From the NCBI GenBank assembly GCA_002633005.1, contig NMRA01000679.1, positions 127,801 to 191,800 on the forward strand: a stretch of DNA of 64,000 nucleotides, in the 5' to 3' direction. A model generated the notes under the pieces. It did no database searches, was not told where the DNA came from, and worked only from the letters and a program-made list of their open reading frames with translations. This DNA comes from Phoronis australis (Eukaryota > Phoronida > Phoronidae). Position numbers and translations under genes: made by a program. Numbering within the stretch: position 1 is the stretch's first letter; each line of letters starts with the position of its first letter. Shown piece after piece: positions 58,301 to 59,586 of the stretch.

Positions 58301-58527
58301 GATTTTTTGATTTCTTTTCTCGTAGAATGGCTCTTAATTTAGTAAAACAAGCAAAAAATGGACAGACTACCTGACTTTGTGGTTTTTGTTGGGGGACCAG
58401 TTGTCTTTTTACCAGTTGTCGAAGACTTGGAAGCTGTGCCTGTGGTAGACGTTTTGGCTTTCGCAACCGCTTTTGCAACAGGTTGTTTAGCACTTGGCTT
58501 GCCTGGAGACGGCTTCTTGGGCGGCAT
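1205..58527 (-). CDS. IQANK1: IQ motif / ankyrin repeat / dynein-like domain protein (gene span, 13 exons, 3' end off window)
   Basis: The exons listed separately join in frame (1607 nt, 535 full codons plus 2 nt), every junction GT-AG. By residue: Lys/Pro/Thr-rich basic tail 1-75; IQ motif 86-96; charged coiled coil about 97-155; ankyrin repeats about 155-295; coiled coil about 296-414; a dynein-like block 415-535 with RWPMVID, SGQAATFL and RFGKPVVV. The last block resembles the dynein heavy-chain segment around AAA5/AAA6, where RWPL.IDPQ.Q and FG.PV.. are hallmarks; no Walker A is seen. The architecture fits IQANK1, and a calmodulin-binding axonemal or cytoskeletal role is inference. The C-terminus lies beyond the left edge. 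The introns, up to about 12 kb, are filled with transposon remains. The symbol is by architecture, not by a search. Confidence 0.85.
1334..3474. other. Intron 12 of the IQANK1-like gene
   Basis: AT-rich intron sequence. Short ORFs on both strands are not supported by motifs or splice pattern. I see no element ends. Confidence 0.6.
3475..3609 (-). CDS. IQANK1: IQANK1-like exon 12 (dynein AAA_9-like core)
   Basis: Residues 448-492. RWPMVIDYSGQAATFLQYRD parallels the RWPL.IDPQ.QA..W... motif of dynein heavy chains, and the end RIRLAILGAIR matches the helix before FG.PV. Acceptor TTCTCACAG/A, donor ATTAG/GTTTGT, phase 2 both sides. Key difference from dynein: Tyr where dynein has Pro after VID. 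Confidence 0.85.
   Translation of the reverse strand: MAHGDRLQWSGSHIPAVSRYQLLKCPQHVTDGTKQDPTGHSWSY
3794..4975. mobile_element. 1.18-kb terminal-inverted-repeat element (family alpha)
   Basis: The left end CCGTATTCGCCC (3794-3805) is repeated inverted as GGGTGAATACGG (4964-4975), 11 of 12 matching. GC-rich CGCCC steps lie just inside both ends. The interior is AT-rich with no convincing transposase. Related sequence recurs at about 26460-26860 (interior only) and 52536-53030 (left half), so this is a dispersed non-autonomous family. No clean target duplication is visible and the superfamily is unknown. Confidence 0.65.
4976..7352. other. Intron sequence with a CCACTAGG-family fragment
   Basis: About 6370-6800 contains TTGCCACTAGGGGCACACCA (6669-6688), ATCCATCCGAAAGCC and GATACAGCCATGGGC, a degraded piece of the family arrayed at 48.8-51.2 kb. 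The remainder shows no gene or element ends. Confidence 0.6.
7357..8430 (-). mobile_element. TTAA-flanked DNA transposon with THAP relic (probably Kolobok-like)
   Basis: TTAA at 7353-7356 and 8431-8434 flank inverted ends AGGAGAATGCCACCC and GGGTGGTATTCTCCT (14 of 15 matching, similarity running a few bases further). The interior holds a minus-strand THAP zinc-finger remnant. TTAA target duplications plus a THAP-bearing transposase are known features of the Kolobok superfamily; P elements also carry THAP but make 8-bp duplications. At 1.07 kb the copy is deleted and cannot encode a full transposase. Confidence 0.65.
7943..8262 (-). pseudogene. THAP zinc-finger fragment of a transposase
   Basis: Reading down from 8262, RCIIPACSNYEAAKK gives the C-x4-C pair, then FFRLP, then RVCGRHFIGDSDF gives the C-x2-H pair and the terminal DF typical of THAP (C2CH) DNA-binding domains. 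A TGA at 8177-8179 breaks the domain after FFRLP, and TGA at 7943-7945 ends the frame. It sits inside the TTAA-flanked element, so it is the N-terminus of that element's transposase and not a host gene. Confidence 0.65.
8876..9352. mobile_element. 477-bp foldback MITE with ~190-bp arms
   Basis: Flanked by TTAA (8872-8875, 9353-9356). The arms, about 8876-9062 and 9168-9352, start AGGCGAAGGCAACC and are inverted copies differing at roughly one base in twelve. The loop has the THAP-like start ATGCCACGCTGTTGCTGCGT (MPRCCCV) at about 9141. The right arm recurs at 230-377. The ends resemble those of the 7357-8430 element, so it is likely the same Kolobok-like superfamily. Confidence 0.75.
9645..9744 (-). 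CDS. IQANK1: IQANK1-like exon 11 (start of dynein-like region)
   Basis: Residues 415-447: EAGGDELPGIKVNIRELNDV, then LMKDVGNKIVDSG. The last part lies where dynein heavy chains carry the residues just before the RWPL.ID motif. Acceptor TTATACAG/AG, donor GGCAG/GTAGGT, phase 1 in and 2 out. Confidence 0.8.
9885..10545. repeat. Inverted repeat pair (family delta), ~130-bp arms
   Basis: Left arm about 9885-10012, right arm about 10405-10545, reverse complements at roughly 80%. Both contain CTTCAGGTGTGCAGCTA, AACACC.ATAGACAT, ACACTAGC/GCTAGCGTTT and CAGGCAATAAGTGGAATGAA. The left-arm outer part also occurs at 51690-51780 with CTTTCTTCAGGTGTGCAGCT. Penelope-like terminal repeats can be inverted in this way, but no coding part is present. 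Confidence 0.6.
10546..14699. other. Intron 10 remainder, no recognised gene
   Basis: Open frames at 12198-12557 and 13973-14410 (plus) and 11882-12151 (minus) match nothing I recognise. The 13973 frame is followed by AATAAA at 14405 and again near 14418. I see no splice-supported exons or element ends. Confidence 0.5.
14700..14814 (-). CDS. IQANK1: IQANK1-like exon 10 (coiled coil)
   Basis: Residues 377-414. SIHDAEEEVEVLKVKVDECQ and then QLKLKRREKEKENA form a strongly charged coiled coil ahead of the dynein-like block, comparable in position to a linker. Acceptor TTTATAG/AGC, donor GCAG/GTATGC, phase 0 in and 1 out. Confidence 0.8.
15449..15625 (+). CDS. Small ORF of unknown function in an intron (58 aa)
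   Basis: ATG at 15449 opens MATLVVFKCSEKVQAVVKLP and ends at TGA 15623-15625. The region is more GC- and CpG-rich than its surroundings. AATAAA followed by a GT-rich stretch lies downstream at 16859-16864. It may be the first exon of a nested plus-strand gene or of a transposon; the sequence does not decide. I see no homologous family. A second frame (15513-15707) overlaps it and stays open longer. Confidence 0.25.
   Translation: MATLVVFKCSEKVQAVVKLPSDEQTLLSTTKSSHQIACTLPRPARCQWGVVSSNEIRA
15626..17833. other. Intron sequence, no further gene seen
   Basis: AT-rich. A possible plus-strand polyadenylation signal at 16859-16864 is followed by CTTGTGTCTTTCTTTTGTG. Nothing else can be supported. 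Confidence 0.5.
17834..17926 (-). CDS. IQANK1: IQANK1-like exon 9
   Basis: 31 codons, residues 346-376: LNKAYCEMNKRIEEHDTAM followed by ASGYERPELTLQ. Helical, no motif of its own. Acceptor AATTTTAG/TTG, donor CTTCAG/GTAGGT, phase 0 both sides. Confidence 0.78.
17927..20533. other. Intron between exons 9 and 8
   Basis: AT-rich, no element ends found. At about 19202 a plus frame MICCRCAVSSHTANAGTLHQ followed by AATAAG/GTAAAA vaguely recalls the N-terminus of a THAP domain, but the second Cys pair is not intact. Confidence 0.5.
20534..20588 (-). CDS. IQANK1: IQANK1-like exon 8 (coiled coil)
   Basis: A 55-bp exon, residues 327-345: the split Lys codon, then LEEQINEAQKEYDTRQHQ, continuing the heptad-like charged helix. 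Acceptor CTTTCAG/AC, donor CATCAG/GTAGAA, phase 2 in and 0 out. Found by frame continuity with exons 7 and 9. Confidence 0.78.
20880..21030 (-). repeat. Inverted partner of the repeat at 27445-27560
   Basis: Read on the minus strand it has TTTTTGATTCTGAGGATGG, TTTAATAAATG and GTTTTTATCAA, matching 27445-27560 read on the plus strand at about 80%. It lies next to repeat copy A, as its partner lies near copy B, but in opposite orientation relative to the copies. This suggests a composite element or local rearrangement. Confidence 0.6.
21130..22330 (+). repeat. ~1.2-kb repeat, copy A (TTCGTAC family)
   Basis: Direct copy of 28240-29560 at roughly 75-80%. Shared blocks include AAAAAATAATTCGTACA, AACA.AAATCAATAAG, GCTGATTCTGG.GACTGTAGT, GACATGAGTAGAACT, AGCTGT.AAGTTCTGAG and ACCTGAAATTTGGAAATGC. 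The short ORFs inside are not conserved between copies. It carries several copies of the AAAAATA.TTCGTAC motif. Class unknown. Confidence 0.7.
22991..23257 (+). CDS. Hydrophilic ORF of unknown function (88 aa)
   Basis: ATG at 22991 gives MSQHSRSEDENNFERELGNY, an acidic, Arg/Asp/Glu-rich chain with one C-x2-C (TCTKC) near the end, stop at 23255-23257. Composition differs from the AT-rich surroundings and looks protein-like, but I recognise no family. It may be part of a decayed transposon or a chance ORF. Confidence 0.25.
   Translation: MSQHSRSEDENNFERELGNYYADREKSGYGHRTKVLEESDNEFDFPFREPSSTLRPHDLERLTCTKCYRHASHNQLNQWVVNIYKVHT
23447..23692 (-). CDS. Cysteine-rich ORF, possibly an exon (81 codons)
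   Basis: Open from after a TGA at 23693-23695 to TGA at 23447. It has 11 Cys: KCVCGSC, VCVQIPKYVKVAQKW, then VRHTTLECQCGRCDSVGSHC and SPC. The TTLECQCGRC end loosely resembles the last strand of cystine-knot (CTCK) hormones such as bursicon (..PLECMCRPC). A zinc-binding transposase tail is the alternative. It ends CCTTGTAA/GTGAAT, a possible donor. No partner exon was found. Confidence 0.3.
   Translation of the reverse strand, partial: KCVCGSCSNSNLTENVCVQIPKYVKVAQKWHSFVRHTTLECQCGRCDSVGSHCSPCSAHFKESCFDHTQNSVTMKDLPPCK
23693..25723. other. Intron sequence with a possible alpha-family end
   Basis: About 24360-24460 read in reverse has CGCCCATGC and CCACCCCCTGTTTTTAAGA, similar in layout to the left end of the element at 3794. 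Otherwise nothing can be supported; the ORFs at 24956-25586 are unassigned. Confidence 0.4.
25724..26440 (+). repeat. CCACTAGG-family fragment with CAACGC-AGA-GCGTTG hairpin
   Basis: It starts with the perfect hairpin CAACGCAGAGCGTTG (25724-25738), also at 46832-46846 with GGA in the loop. GTGGCCAGTAGAGGGC follows at about 25802, then two TTGCCACTAGAGG units (about 26106 and 26130) and CTACCACTAGGAGGTGCCAC (26277-26296). Same modules as the 48.8-51.2 kb array. The stretch 25870-26090 between them is unassigned. Confidence 0.65.
26460..26860 (+). repeat. Partial alpha-family copy (interior only)
   Basis: It matches about 4330-4830 with ACTTCAAAACA..TGTCACGTGAC, ATCTAGC.CAGATTTGGACTT, AACTTAAAAATCTTAG.GACG and GCCCTATCGACGAT. 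No terminal repeats remain. Confidence 0.6.
26861..27444. other. Intron sequence, unassigned
   Basis: ORFs on both strands (26925-27188, 27160-27451) overlap each other and show no motif. Nothing is supported. Confidence 0.4.
27445..27560 (+). repeat. Inverted partner of the repeat at 20880-21030
   Basis: Shares TTTTTGATTCTGAGGATGG, TTTAATAAATG and TGTTTTTATCAA with the minus strand of 20880-21030. It lies about 0.7 kb from repeat copy B, in the reverse of the arrangement seen at copy A. Confidence 0.6.
27816..27955 (-). CDS. IQANK1: IQANK1-like exon 7 (last ankyrin helix, linker)
   Basis: Residues 281-326. IASNDGITEFIANWDISQTD closes the ankyrin stack and leads into a charged helix (KERILEEQRKGHEAQMEK) that starts the second coiled coil. 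Acceptor TGTTCCAG/ATT, donor GAAAA/GTAAGC, phase 0 in and 2 out. The 6.4-kb intron before it contains repeat copy B and the 142-bp MITE. Confidence 0.8.
28240..29560 (+). repeat. ~1.3-kb repeat, copy B (TTCGTAC family)
   Basis: Direct copy of 21130-22330. Contains AAAAAATAATTCGTACAAG (28254), AAAAAATACTTCGTACAG (29135), AAAAATAGTTCGTATACG (29165) and AAAAATAACTTGTACAC (29203). About 60 bp near 29090-29145 is absent from copy A. Intronic, no conserved ORF. Confidence 0.7.
30025..30166. mobile_element. 142-bp MITE
   Basis: CATTCAGTAATGTTAGGACC at the left (about 30025-30044) is matched inverted by GGTCCTAGCGTTACTGAACG (30147-30166), 17 of 20. The short AT-poor interior has no ORF. A second GCTAGGTCCTAGC lies just inside the right end. 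No target duplication is clear and the superfamily is not assigned. Confidence 0.6.
30167..31199. other. Intron sequence, unassigned
   Basis: Overlapping ORFs on opposite strands at 30988-31212 reflect low-stop composition (Arg/Lys-rich against Leu/Cys-rich) and show no family motif. Confidence 0.4.
31200..31440 (+). repeat. Cluster of TTCGTAC-type motifs
   Basis: Successive TCTCTAATAATTCG, TCTCTAGTAGTTCGTA, TCTCTATTAATTTGTACA and GGGAAAAATAGTTCGTACA, then TAGTGTACAAACCAATAGAG. The same motif recurs in repeats A and B and at 35123, so this is a truncated member of that family. Confidence 0.55.
31950..32180. repeat. Degenerate GAT/GAC trinucleotide repeat
   Basis: About 32009-32070 is a run of GACGATGAAGATGATGAC-type triplets. 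It gives a hydrophobic-looking minus ORF that is only the complement of the repeat. Confidence 0.5.
32411..32960 (+). repeat. ~550-bp repeat, copy 1 (family gamma)
   Basis: Direct copy at 51787-52340, about 80%. Shared blocks: ACTTCAAAGAATCCACATG, ACTGAAAATGGGTCAA, CATCTTGAAAGCAACTTCCGG, TGCGCCCTCTACAGGA type and AAACGTTTTT. The minus ORFs in both copies (MFLFLFVC.. and related) are similar only because the DNA is repeated. Confidence 0.7.
32961..34335. other. Intron sequence up to exon 6
   Basis: AT-rich, no gene or element ends recognised. Confidence 0.5.
34336..34398 (-). CDS. IQANK1: IQANK1-like exon 6 (ankyrin repeat end)
   Basis: A 63-bp exon of 21 codons, residues 260-280: TLLQAGGDPRIYAADGQTPEQ without the last residue ends the repeat of exon 5 and opens the next. 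Acceptor TTTACTGCAG/ACA, donor GAACAG/GTACGT, phase 0 both sides. It is too short to appear as a long ORF and is found by its ankyrin pattern and splice sites. Confidence 0.82.
35123..35144. repeat. 22-bp perfect palindrome beside the exon 5 donor
   Basis: Centred on CTAG, core TTGTACACTAGTGTACAA, next to AAACTATTTTTCCCC. It is the palindromic form of the TTCGTAC family sequence at about 31405 (TTCGTACAATAGTGTACAAA). It starts 22 bp inside the intron after exon 5. Confidence 0.7.
35167..35291 (-). CDS. IQANK1: IQANK1-like exon 5 (ankyrin repeats)
   Basis: Residues 218-259. It completes the repeat begun in exon 4 (GGHVDTITLLLEKGANINTV), then starts another with FGRTPLYRAAFAGHLDAVQ. Both are near-consensus ankyrin repeats, the clearest protein evidence in the gene. 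Acceptor CTTCAAG/GT, donor GTTCAG/GTGTGT, phase 1 in and 0 out. A 22-bp palindrome of a local repeat family lies 22 bp into the following intron. Confidence 0.9.
35292..37029. other. Intron between exons 5 and 4
   Basis: About 36270-36385 carries TTCTCATCAGGAACACACC, GTGGATGCCGGATTG and GCATAATGTGCCCACATAG, the end module of the CCACTAGG family. Small ORFs at 35309-36110 show no motif. Nothing else is supported. Confidence 0.5.
37030..37159 (-). CDS. IQANK1: IQANK1-like exon 4 (ankyrin repeat)
   Basis: Residues 175-217. CEDANGNTPLSEAAS is a canonical ankyrin D.NG.TPL..A segment. Acceptor CGTTTAG/GTG, donor GGCTA/GTGAGT, phase 0 in and 1 out. The 8.7-kb intron separating it from exon 3 holds the Ty3/Gypsy element, the tandem duplication and a TTAA insertion. 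Confidence 0.85.
37919..38362 (+). repeat. 444-bp tandem duplication, unit 1 (uninterrupted)
   Basis: Unit 1 runs from AAAGTTTGGAGGTTGCC to AGAGCATTTGAACAAA and is followed directly by unit 2 at 38363. It contains the intact TATCTTAAATTCTGTTAG that is split by an insertion in unit 2. Confidence 0.85.
38363..40682 (+). repeat. Tandem duplication, unit 2 (interrupted)
   Basis: Unit 2 resumes as 38363-38538 and 40421-40682, interrupted by the TTAA insertion between. It is about 93-95% identical to unit 1 by eye, with an 8-9 base difference at GGGAACAGAGTC. Downstream the similarity stops at GAGCATTTTTGAGC. Confidence 0.8.
38539..40420. mobile_element. 1.88-kb TTAA-inserted DNA transposon, non-autonomous
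   Basis: Termini GGTAGGTGGATACAC and GTGTATACACCTACC (14 of 15 inverted) sit between TTAA at 38535-38538 and 40421-40424. Unit 1 of the surrounding duplication gives the empty site, one TTAA. No transposase ORF is seen; the longest frame is 63 codons (39551-39742, minus). TTAA targets fit piggyBac or Kolobok. The termini do not look like the CCC/GGG of typical piggyBac. Confidence 0.85.
41268..41484 (+). repeat. 5' LTR of Ty3/Gypsy 1
   Basis: Starts TGGTGTGCCGACCACACACC and ends CACCTACATAACA. Same length as the 3' LTR, with about 11 substitutions. Confidence 0.92.
41487..41497 (+). other. Primer binding site, tRNA-Ser(GCU) type
   Basis: TGGCGACGAGG begins two bases after the LTR. From memory it is complementary to CCTCGTCG plus CCA, the 3' end of animal tRNA-Ser(GCU). 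Confidence 0.65.
41516..42085 (+). pseudogene. gag: gag capsid ORF of Ty3/Gypsy 1
   Basis: ATG at 41516 (MAQHFHVP). The frame carries a typical retrotransposon gag pattern: LKFEQFLEMLEHYF, then NESVSEFLQALRSLQCDRDF and AIQFVQGL. It ends at TAA 42083-42085, but a frame offset near 42055 leads on without a stop to the zinc knuckles, so the stop reflects a frameshift. Capsid assembly and RNA packaging are the family's known roles. Confidence 0.85.
42086..42440 (+). pseudogene. Zinc-knuckle region of Ty3/Gypsy 1, interrupted
   Basis: In the frame of 42223 two CCHC knuckles can be read, CYCCGSKDHLANS-stop-EC and CRNCHRTGHYDHYC. TAG stops lie inside the first knuckle and just before the second. 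The basic, His/Gln-rich stretch before them fits nucleocapsid. The protease that should follow is not recognisable. Confidence 0.7.
42444..43428 (+). pseudogene. pol: Reverse transcriptase of Ty3/Gypsy 1, frameshifted
   Basis: The N-terminal part reads up to QDLQGAKYYN then stop (42957-42959). The next frame resumes with IDIWWGYFNTLLDAENRLL, GLYAYNRLPMGLTDSAAVFQ and the catalytic box KAYMDDIAV (YxDD), then LRVNPKKC and PYLGYIVS. A second frame break lies near 43370. The RT is recognisable end to end but inactive. Confidence 0.88.
43370..44062 (+). pseudogene. pol: RT thumb and RNase H of Ty3/Gypsy 1
   Basis: GFLGLLNYYKGFLDHFVEIS is the RT connection. STEASDVSLGAALSQ is RNase H motif 1, with Glu in place of the usual first Asp (TDAS). 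SYAVNEREALAV holds the catalytic Glu, FTICTDHSA the next Asp, and ADYLSRL ends the domain. The frame stops at 44060-44062. Confidence 0.88.
44064..45290 (+). pseudogene. pol: Integrase of Ty3/Gypsy 1, broken
   Basis: The HHCC zinc finger is visible (HVGHPGIRRM .. YCTVCQ). In the core the first catalytic Asp position reads GINITV, Asn instead of Asp. The second Asp is in LVSDHGPQ, followed at once by TGA (44646-44648). The third acid lies in another reading, HPRQNGKIEVFN. The C-terminal domain continues in 44901-45290 (GDSVHVKKPRTTKGLLPWSA), ending with TAA just before the polypurine tract. Confidence 0.88.
45313..45529 (+). repeat. 3' LTR of Ty3/Gypsy 1
   Basis: TGGTGTGCCGACC to CATAACA, preceded by the purine run GCGGGGGGAGAT and followed by GTTGC, the target duplication. 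Confidence 0.92.
45818..45982 (-). CDS. IQANK1: IQANK1-like exon 3 (coiled coil, first ankyrin helix)
   Basis: Residues 120-174, exactly 55 codons, phase 0 on both sides. A highly charged helix (QQEEAIREAEKDAAERRRKA) runs into RILEAAFDGDNDEILTCLKE, the usual first helix pair of an ankyrin stack. Acceptor AAATCCAG/GCC, donor AAAGAG/GTATTG. The intron to exon 2 is only 196 bp, the shortest in the gene. Confidence 0.85.
46179..46378 (-). CDS. IQANK1: IQANK1-like exon 2 (IQ motif)
   Basis: Residues 53-119. The IQ motif reads KIQCLVRRFLAKCR (I86, Q87, R91, K96), fitting IQxxxRxxxxK, the calmodulin / myosin light-chain site. It is followed by a Lys/Glu-rich helix starting IQRMKKEKKDYEELMEKL. Acceptor TCAATGCAG/GA, donor CGTGAG/GTACTG, phase 1 in and 0 out. 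Intron 1, upstream of it, is about 12 kb. Confidence 0.85.
46832..47225 (+). repeat. CCACTAGG-family copy with 5' hairpin
   Basis: Starts at CAACGCGGAGCGTTG (46832-46846), then TGGCCACTAAATGATGC, TGTCCACTAGGGGGCACAG (47057-47075) and AACCACTAAGAGGCGTCAC. It ends where LINE-like sequence begins at about 47226, so a LINE piece has interrupted or replaced the family here. Confidence 0.7.
47226..47480 (+). pseudogene. LINE endonuclease (APE-type) fragment
   Basis: GDFLIAGDFNVNLLQ is the DFN box of LINE endonucleases. After a frame break near 47330 the text INFPTCLTNNRCTLIHQIYT and then SEAGIVYFIEPFPIIC follows the usual P.PT.T....TLIDHI..N and SGI..DISDH.PI pattern, with the catalytic SDH changed. 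An in-frame TAA also lies between the two parts. CR1/L2-like clades use this motif set. No RT is found. Confidence 0.75.
47600..48550 (+). repeat. ~430-bp tandem array, about 2-3 units
   Basis: AAGAAAAATGCACCTAATGA at 47791 and 48222. TGACCTTT.CACTAATTGACC at about 47636 and 48066, and a diverged form at 48489. GAAGT.TCTAGCTCAAAATTT at about 47890 and 48320. The spacing is 423-431 bp. No ORF; units about 75-80% alike. Confidence 0.8.
48693..48718. repeat. Perfect 10-bp hairpin TACTCTGCGC / GCGCAGAGTA
   Basis: Arms 48693-48702 and 48709-48718, loop TTGTAT. It lies after an AATAAG microsatellite and AGAAAACCCAGGAACAACAG, probably the end of a short interspersed repeat. Confidence 0.7.
48790..51215 (+). 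repeat. Tandem array of the CCACTAGG repeat family
   Basis: Higher-order repeat of modules, each about 110-150 bp and containing GCCACTAGG(G/T/A)GGC(G/A)C. Between them recur TACACTTGCTAAATTTA, AAAGATCCTGC, TTTAGGAGATA, GGTTTGGTTGATAGAGG and GAAAATCCGTTGAGGACCTTTGAAGATACAGAGGTAA in part. At least 14 motif copies lie here, e.g. 48926, 49228, 49751, 50564 and 50709. ORFs inside are not conserved. Confidence 0.8.
51690..51780 (+). repeat. Delta-family fragment
   Basis: AAGCTTGATACTGATAAGCT, CTTTCTTCAGGTGTGCAGCT and AACACCAAGAAACATAACAAA match the outer part of the inverted repeat at 9840-9935. Confidence 0.6.
51787..52340 (+). repeat. ~550-bp repeat, copy 2 (family gamma)
   Basis: Direct copy of 32411-32960, starting ACTTCAAAGAATCCACATG and ending AACAAACAAAAAAAAAACAA. 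Confidence 0.7.
52536..53030 (+). mobile_element. Partial alpha-family element (left half)
   Basis: Starts ACTGTATTCGCCCCAATATC, then TGCGAAAAATGCCTTACA, TTCTACAGTAACGTCTTCAA and GGCCAGGAAG, as at 3790-4260. The right end is missing. Confidence 0.65.
53239..53696 (+). pseudogene. Penelope-like retroelement C-terminus with GIY-YIG endonuclease
   Basis: NIIYLITCKKCSIQYVGQTQ then KTRFRNHR is the GIY-YIG signature of Penelope-like elements (YLI.C..C..QYVG.T....R...H). After an in-frame TAG at 53509-53511 the same frame continues with IGNHFNSKNHNIQDL, a TAA, then REQYWINKLNTLEPHGFN, the usual end of these proteins. The 5' part with RT is missing. Nicking of target DNA is the domain's known role. 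Confidence 0.8.
53700..56100. other. Intron 1 sequence, unassigned
   Basis: No gene. About 54840-55100 (GTCACAAGATGGCCGATCT and GTCAAAATTTGGCACA) looks repeat-like, but no second copy occurs in the window. Confidence 0.45.
56103..57500. repeat. Nested inverted repeats
   Basis: Arm pair 1: 56103-56290 and 57190-57390 (CAACAACAAGTT, GACCCCTGTAGCCAATATCT, AGGGCCAGCTCTCTT, GATCGTATCTAGCCTGACTG). Arm pair 2: 57070-57185 and 57392-57500 (GATTCAAAAACTAAA.ATGA, TCAGCATTTGAC, GAAATGCTATTG). The second pair flanks the right arm of the first. About 80-85% identity by eye. Confidence 0.7.
57501..58370. other. Intron 1 start, unassigned
   Basis: No repeats or exons supported; this stretch seems to be ordinary intron next to exon 1. 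Confidence 0.5.
58371..58527 (-). CDS. IQANK1: IQANK1-like exon 1 (start codon, basic low-complexity tail)
   Basis: The start is MPPKKPSPGK, with A at -3 (AGT ATG). Residues 1-52 are almost only K, P, A, S, T and G, so a disordered basic tail. The donor is AAGTCAG/GTAGTC and leaves phase 1, completed by GA of exon 2. A plus-strand reading of the same bases is open only because of the low complexity. CTTTAG lies directly before T-ATG, so a 5' UTR splice here is possible, but no upstream exon extends the frame. Confidence 0.8.
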
Positions 58528-58671
58528 ACTAAAGCAGGCAGTTCGAACTAATTCTTCATGAACACACGATCAAAATGCTGGATCGCAATATCCAATTTTA
58601 CGAGAAAATGGCAATGCTCGGTGTAAAATTGTAAAAACAGTTTACGTTGACAGGTACCCGGCCATATTTAA

Positions 58672-58867
58672 ACAATCTCTGCTCGTTCGGATAAATCCAA
58701 CCGTTTGGCCGTCCGGAACCATACGGGTCACTCCGGCTATTTCCGTAACCTCTAGTTTGAGGTGTTCCTGTTTCAGTGAGCTTTTCCGGCGGATGCAGAG
58801 TCGCCGGGTAGGATGCAGAATGGTGAATATTGACCAAAACCCTTTTGCCAGAGACCATAGAGACCAC
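58672..58867 (-). CDS. Unassigned coding-like exon upstream of IQANK1 exon 1
   Basis: ATG at 58867 opens MVSMVSGKRVLVNIHHSASY and further on TRGYGNSRSDPYGSGRPNGW and NEQRLFKYGR, a balanced protein-like composition without stops. Possible donor CCGG/GTACCT near 58671. It does not read into exon 1 in frame. The W..PNEQ.LFKYG run loosely recalls short axonemal microtubule inner proteins, an impression only. It may be the first exon of a small gene, or what remains after the retrotransposon insertion next to it. Confidence 0.35.
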
Positions 58868-58919
58868 AGATATCTTATACCCTGTGATGTTTCTCTTTCT
58901 TTTCAGAGTATGGGTTTAC

Positions 58920-59136
58920 AGTAAAGGAAATATCTAATTTCTACATGGTCAGTCCCCGTACTATCAATTACCGCTTATGTAGAATGCCTACCTGAACAAT
59001 AACCACAGCACCAGCTTGAAACGTCCGATCAGACTCAAGAGAGTAGACCCGGAGTGGCCACTCAACCAAACAATAAACCACAACCGAGGCCATGCACTCG
59101 GTCAGCATCGGAGAAGTCCGTAAATATTACCCACCA
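58920..59136 (-). repeat. Expected 3' LTR of Ty3/Gypsy 2 (inner border only)
   Basis: Read on the minus strand, TGGTGGGTAATATTTACGGA follows directly on a G-run, as an LTR start follows a polypurine tract. The outer border cannot be fixed because the 5' LTR is outside the window; the left coordinate is a guess. Confidence 0.4.
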
Positions 59137-59138
59137 TA

Positions 59139-59159
59139 CCCCCCCCCNCCCCCCCCCCC
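59139..59159 (-). other. G-run (polypurine tract position) with one unresolved base
   Basis: 21 C on the plus strand with N at 59148. It stands where the polypurine tract of the minus-strand element should be. The N shows a sequencing or assembly problem in the homopolymer. Confidence 0.55.
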
Positions 59160-59200
59160 ATAGCTGCATAGGCACTCCAAAACAAAACAATAACCTTTTT

Positions 59201-59260
59201 ACAAAATAATAATTCTCATCTCAAAATAATAAATCTCATCTCAAAATAATAACTCTCATG
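59201..59260. repeat. Three 20-bp tandem units in the 3' region of Ty3/Gypsy 2
   Basis: Units TCAAAATAATAA.TCTCATC at 59201, 59221 and 59241, each with one or two changes. They lie between the last ORF and the G-run. Confidence 0.8.
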
Positions 59261-59586
59261 TAATAATCCAAATCAACATATATACAGAAAACAAACCACC
59301 ACAGTCATCACCACGCCTTACTCCCTCCCAGCCTGTACGCCCCATCCCTCATCCCACTGCTACCGCCACAAACCCCGACTCTCCTCCCCTCCCGATCCAC
59401 GAATCCATGCCCCGCCCTGAGTTCTATAAAAAGGCCTCATATATCCCTCAACAAATCCCATAACTGTCCCACAGAAAGCCTCCTCATCAATCCCTCAACC
59501 CGGCCCTTTCCAAGACAACAAAACCGCTTGTGATCTCCTCCATCACCTACCCCTCGGCACCGCCCATCCTAACTCTCTACAAACCC

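Noticed and set aside
58358-58561. Plus-strand ORF opposite exon 1
   Set aside because: Mirror of the Lys/Pro/Thr-rich exon; the minus reading has the start context, donor and phase.
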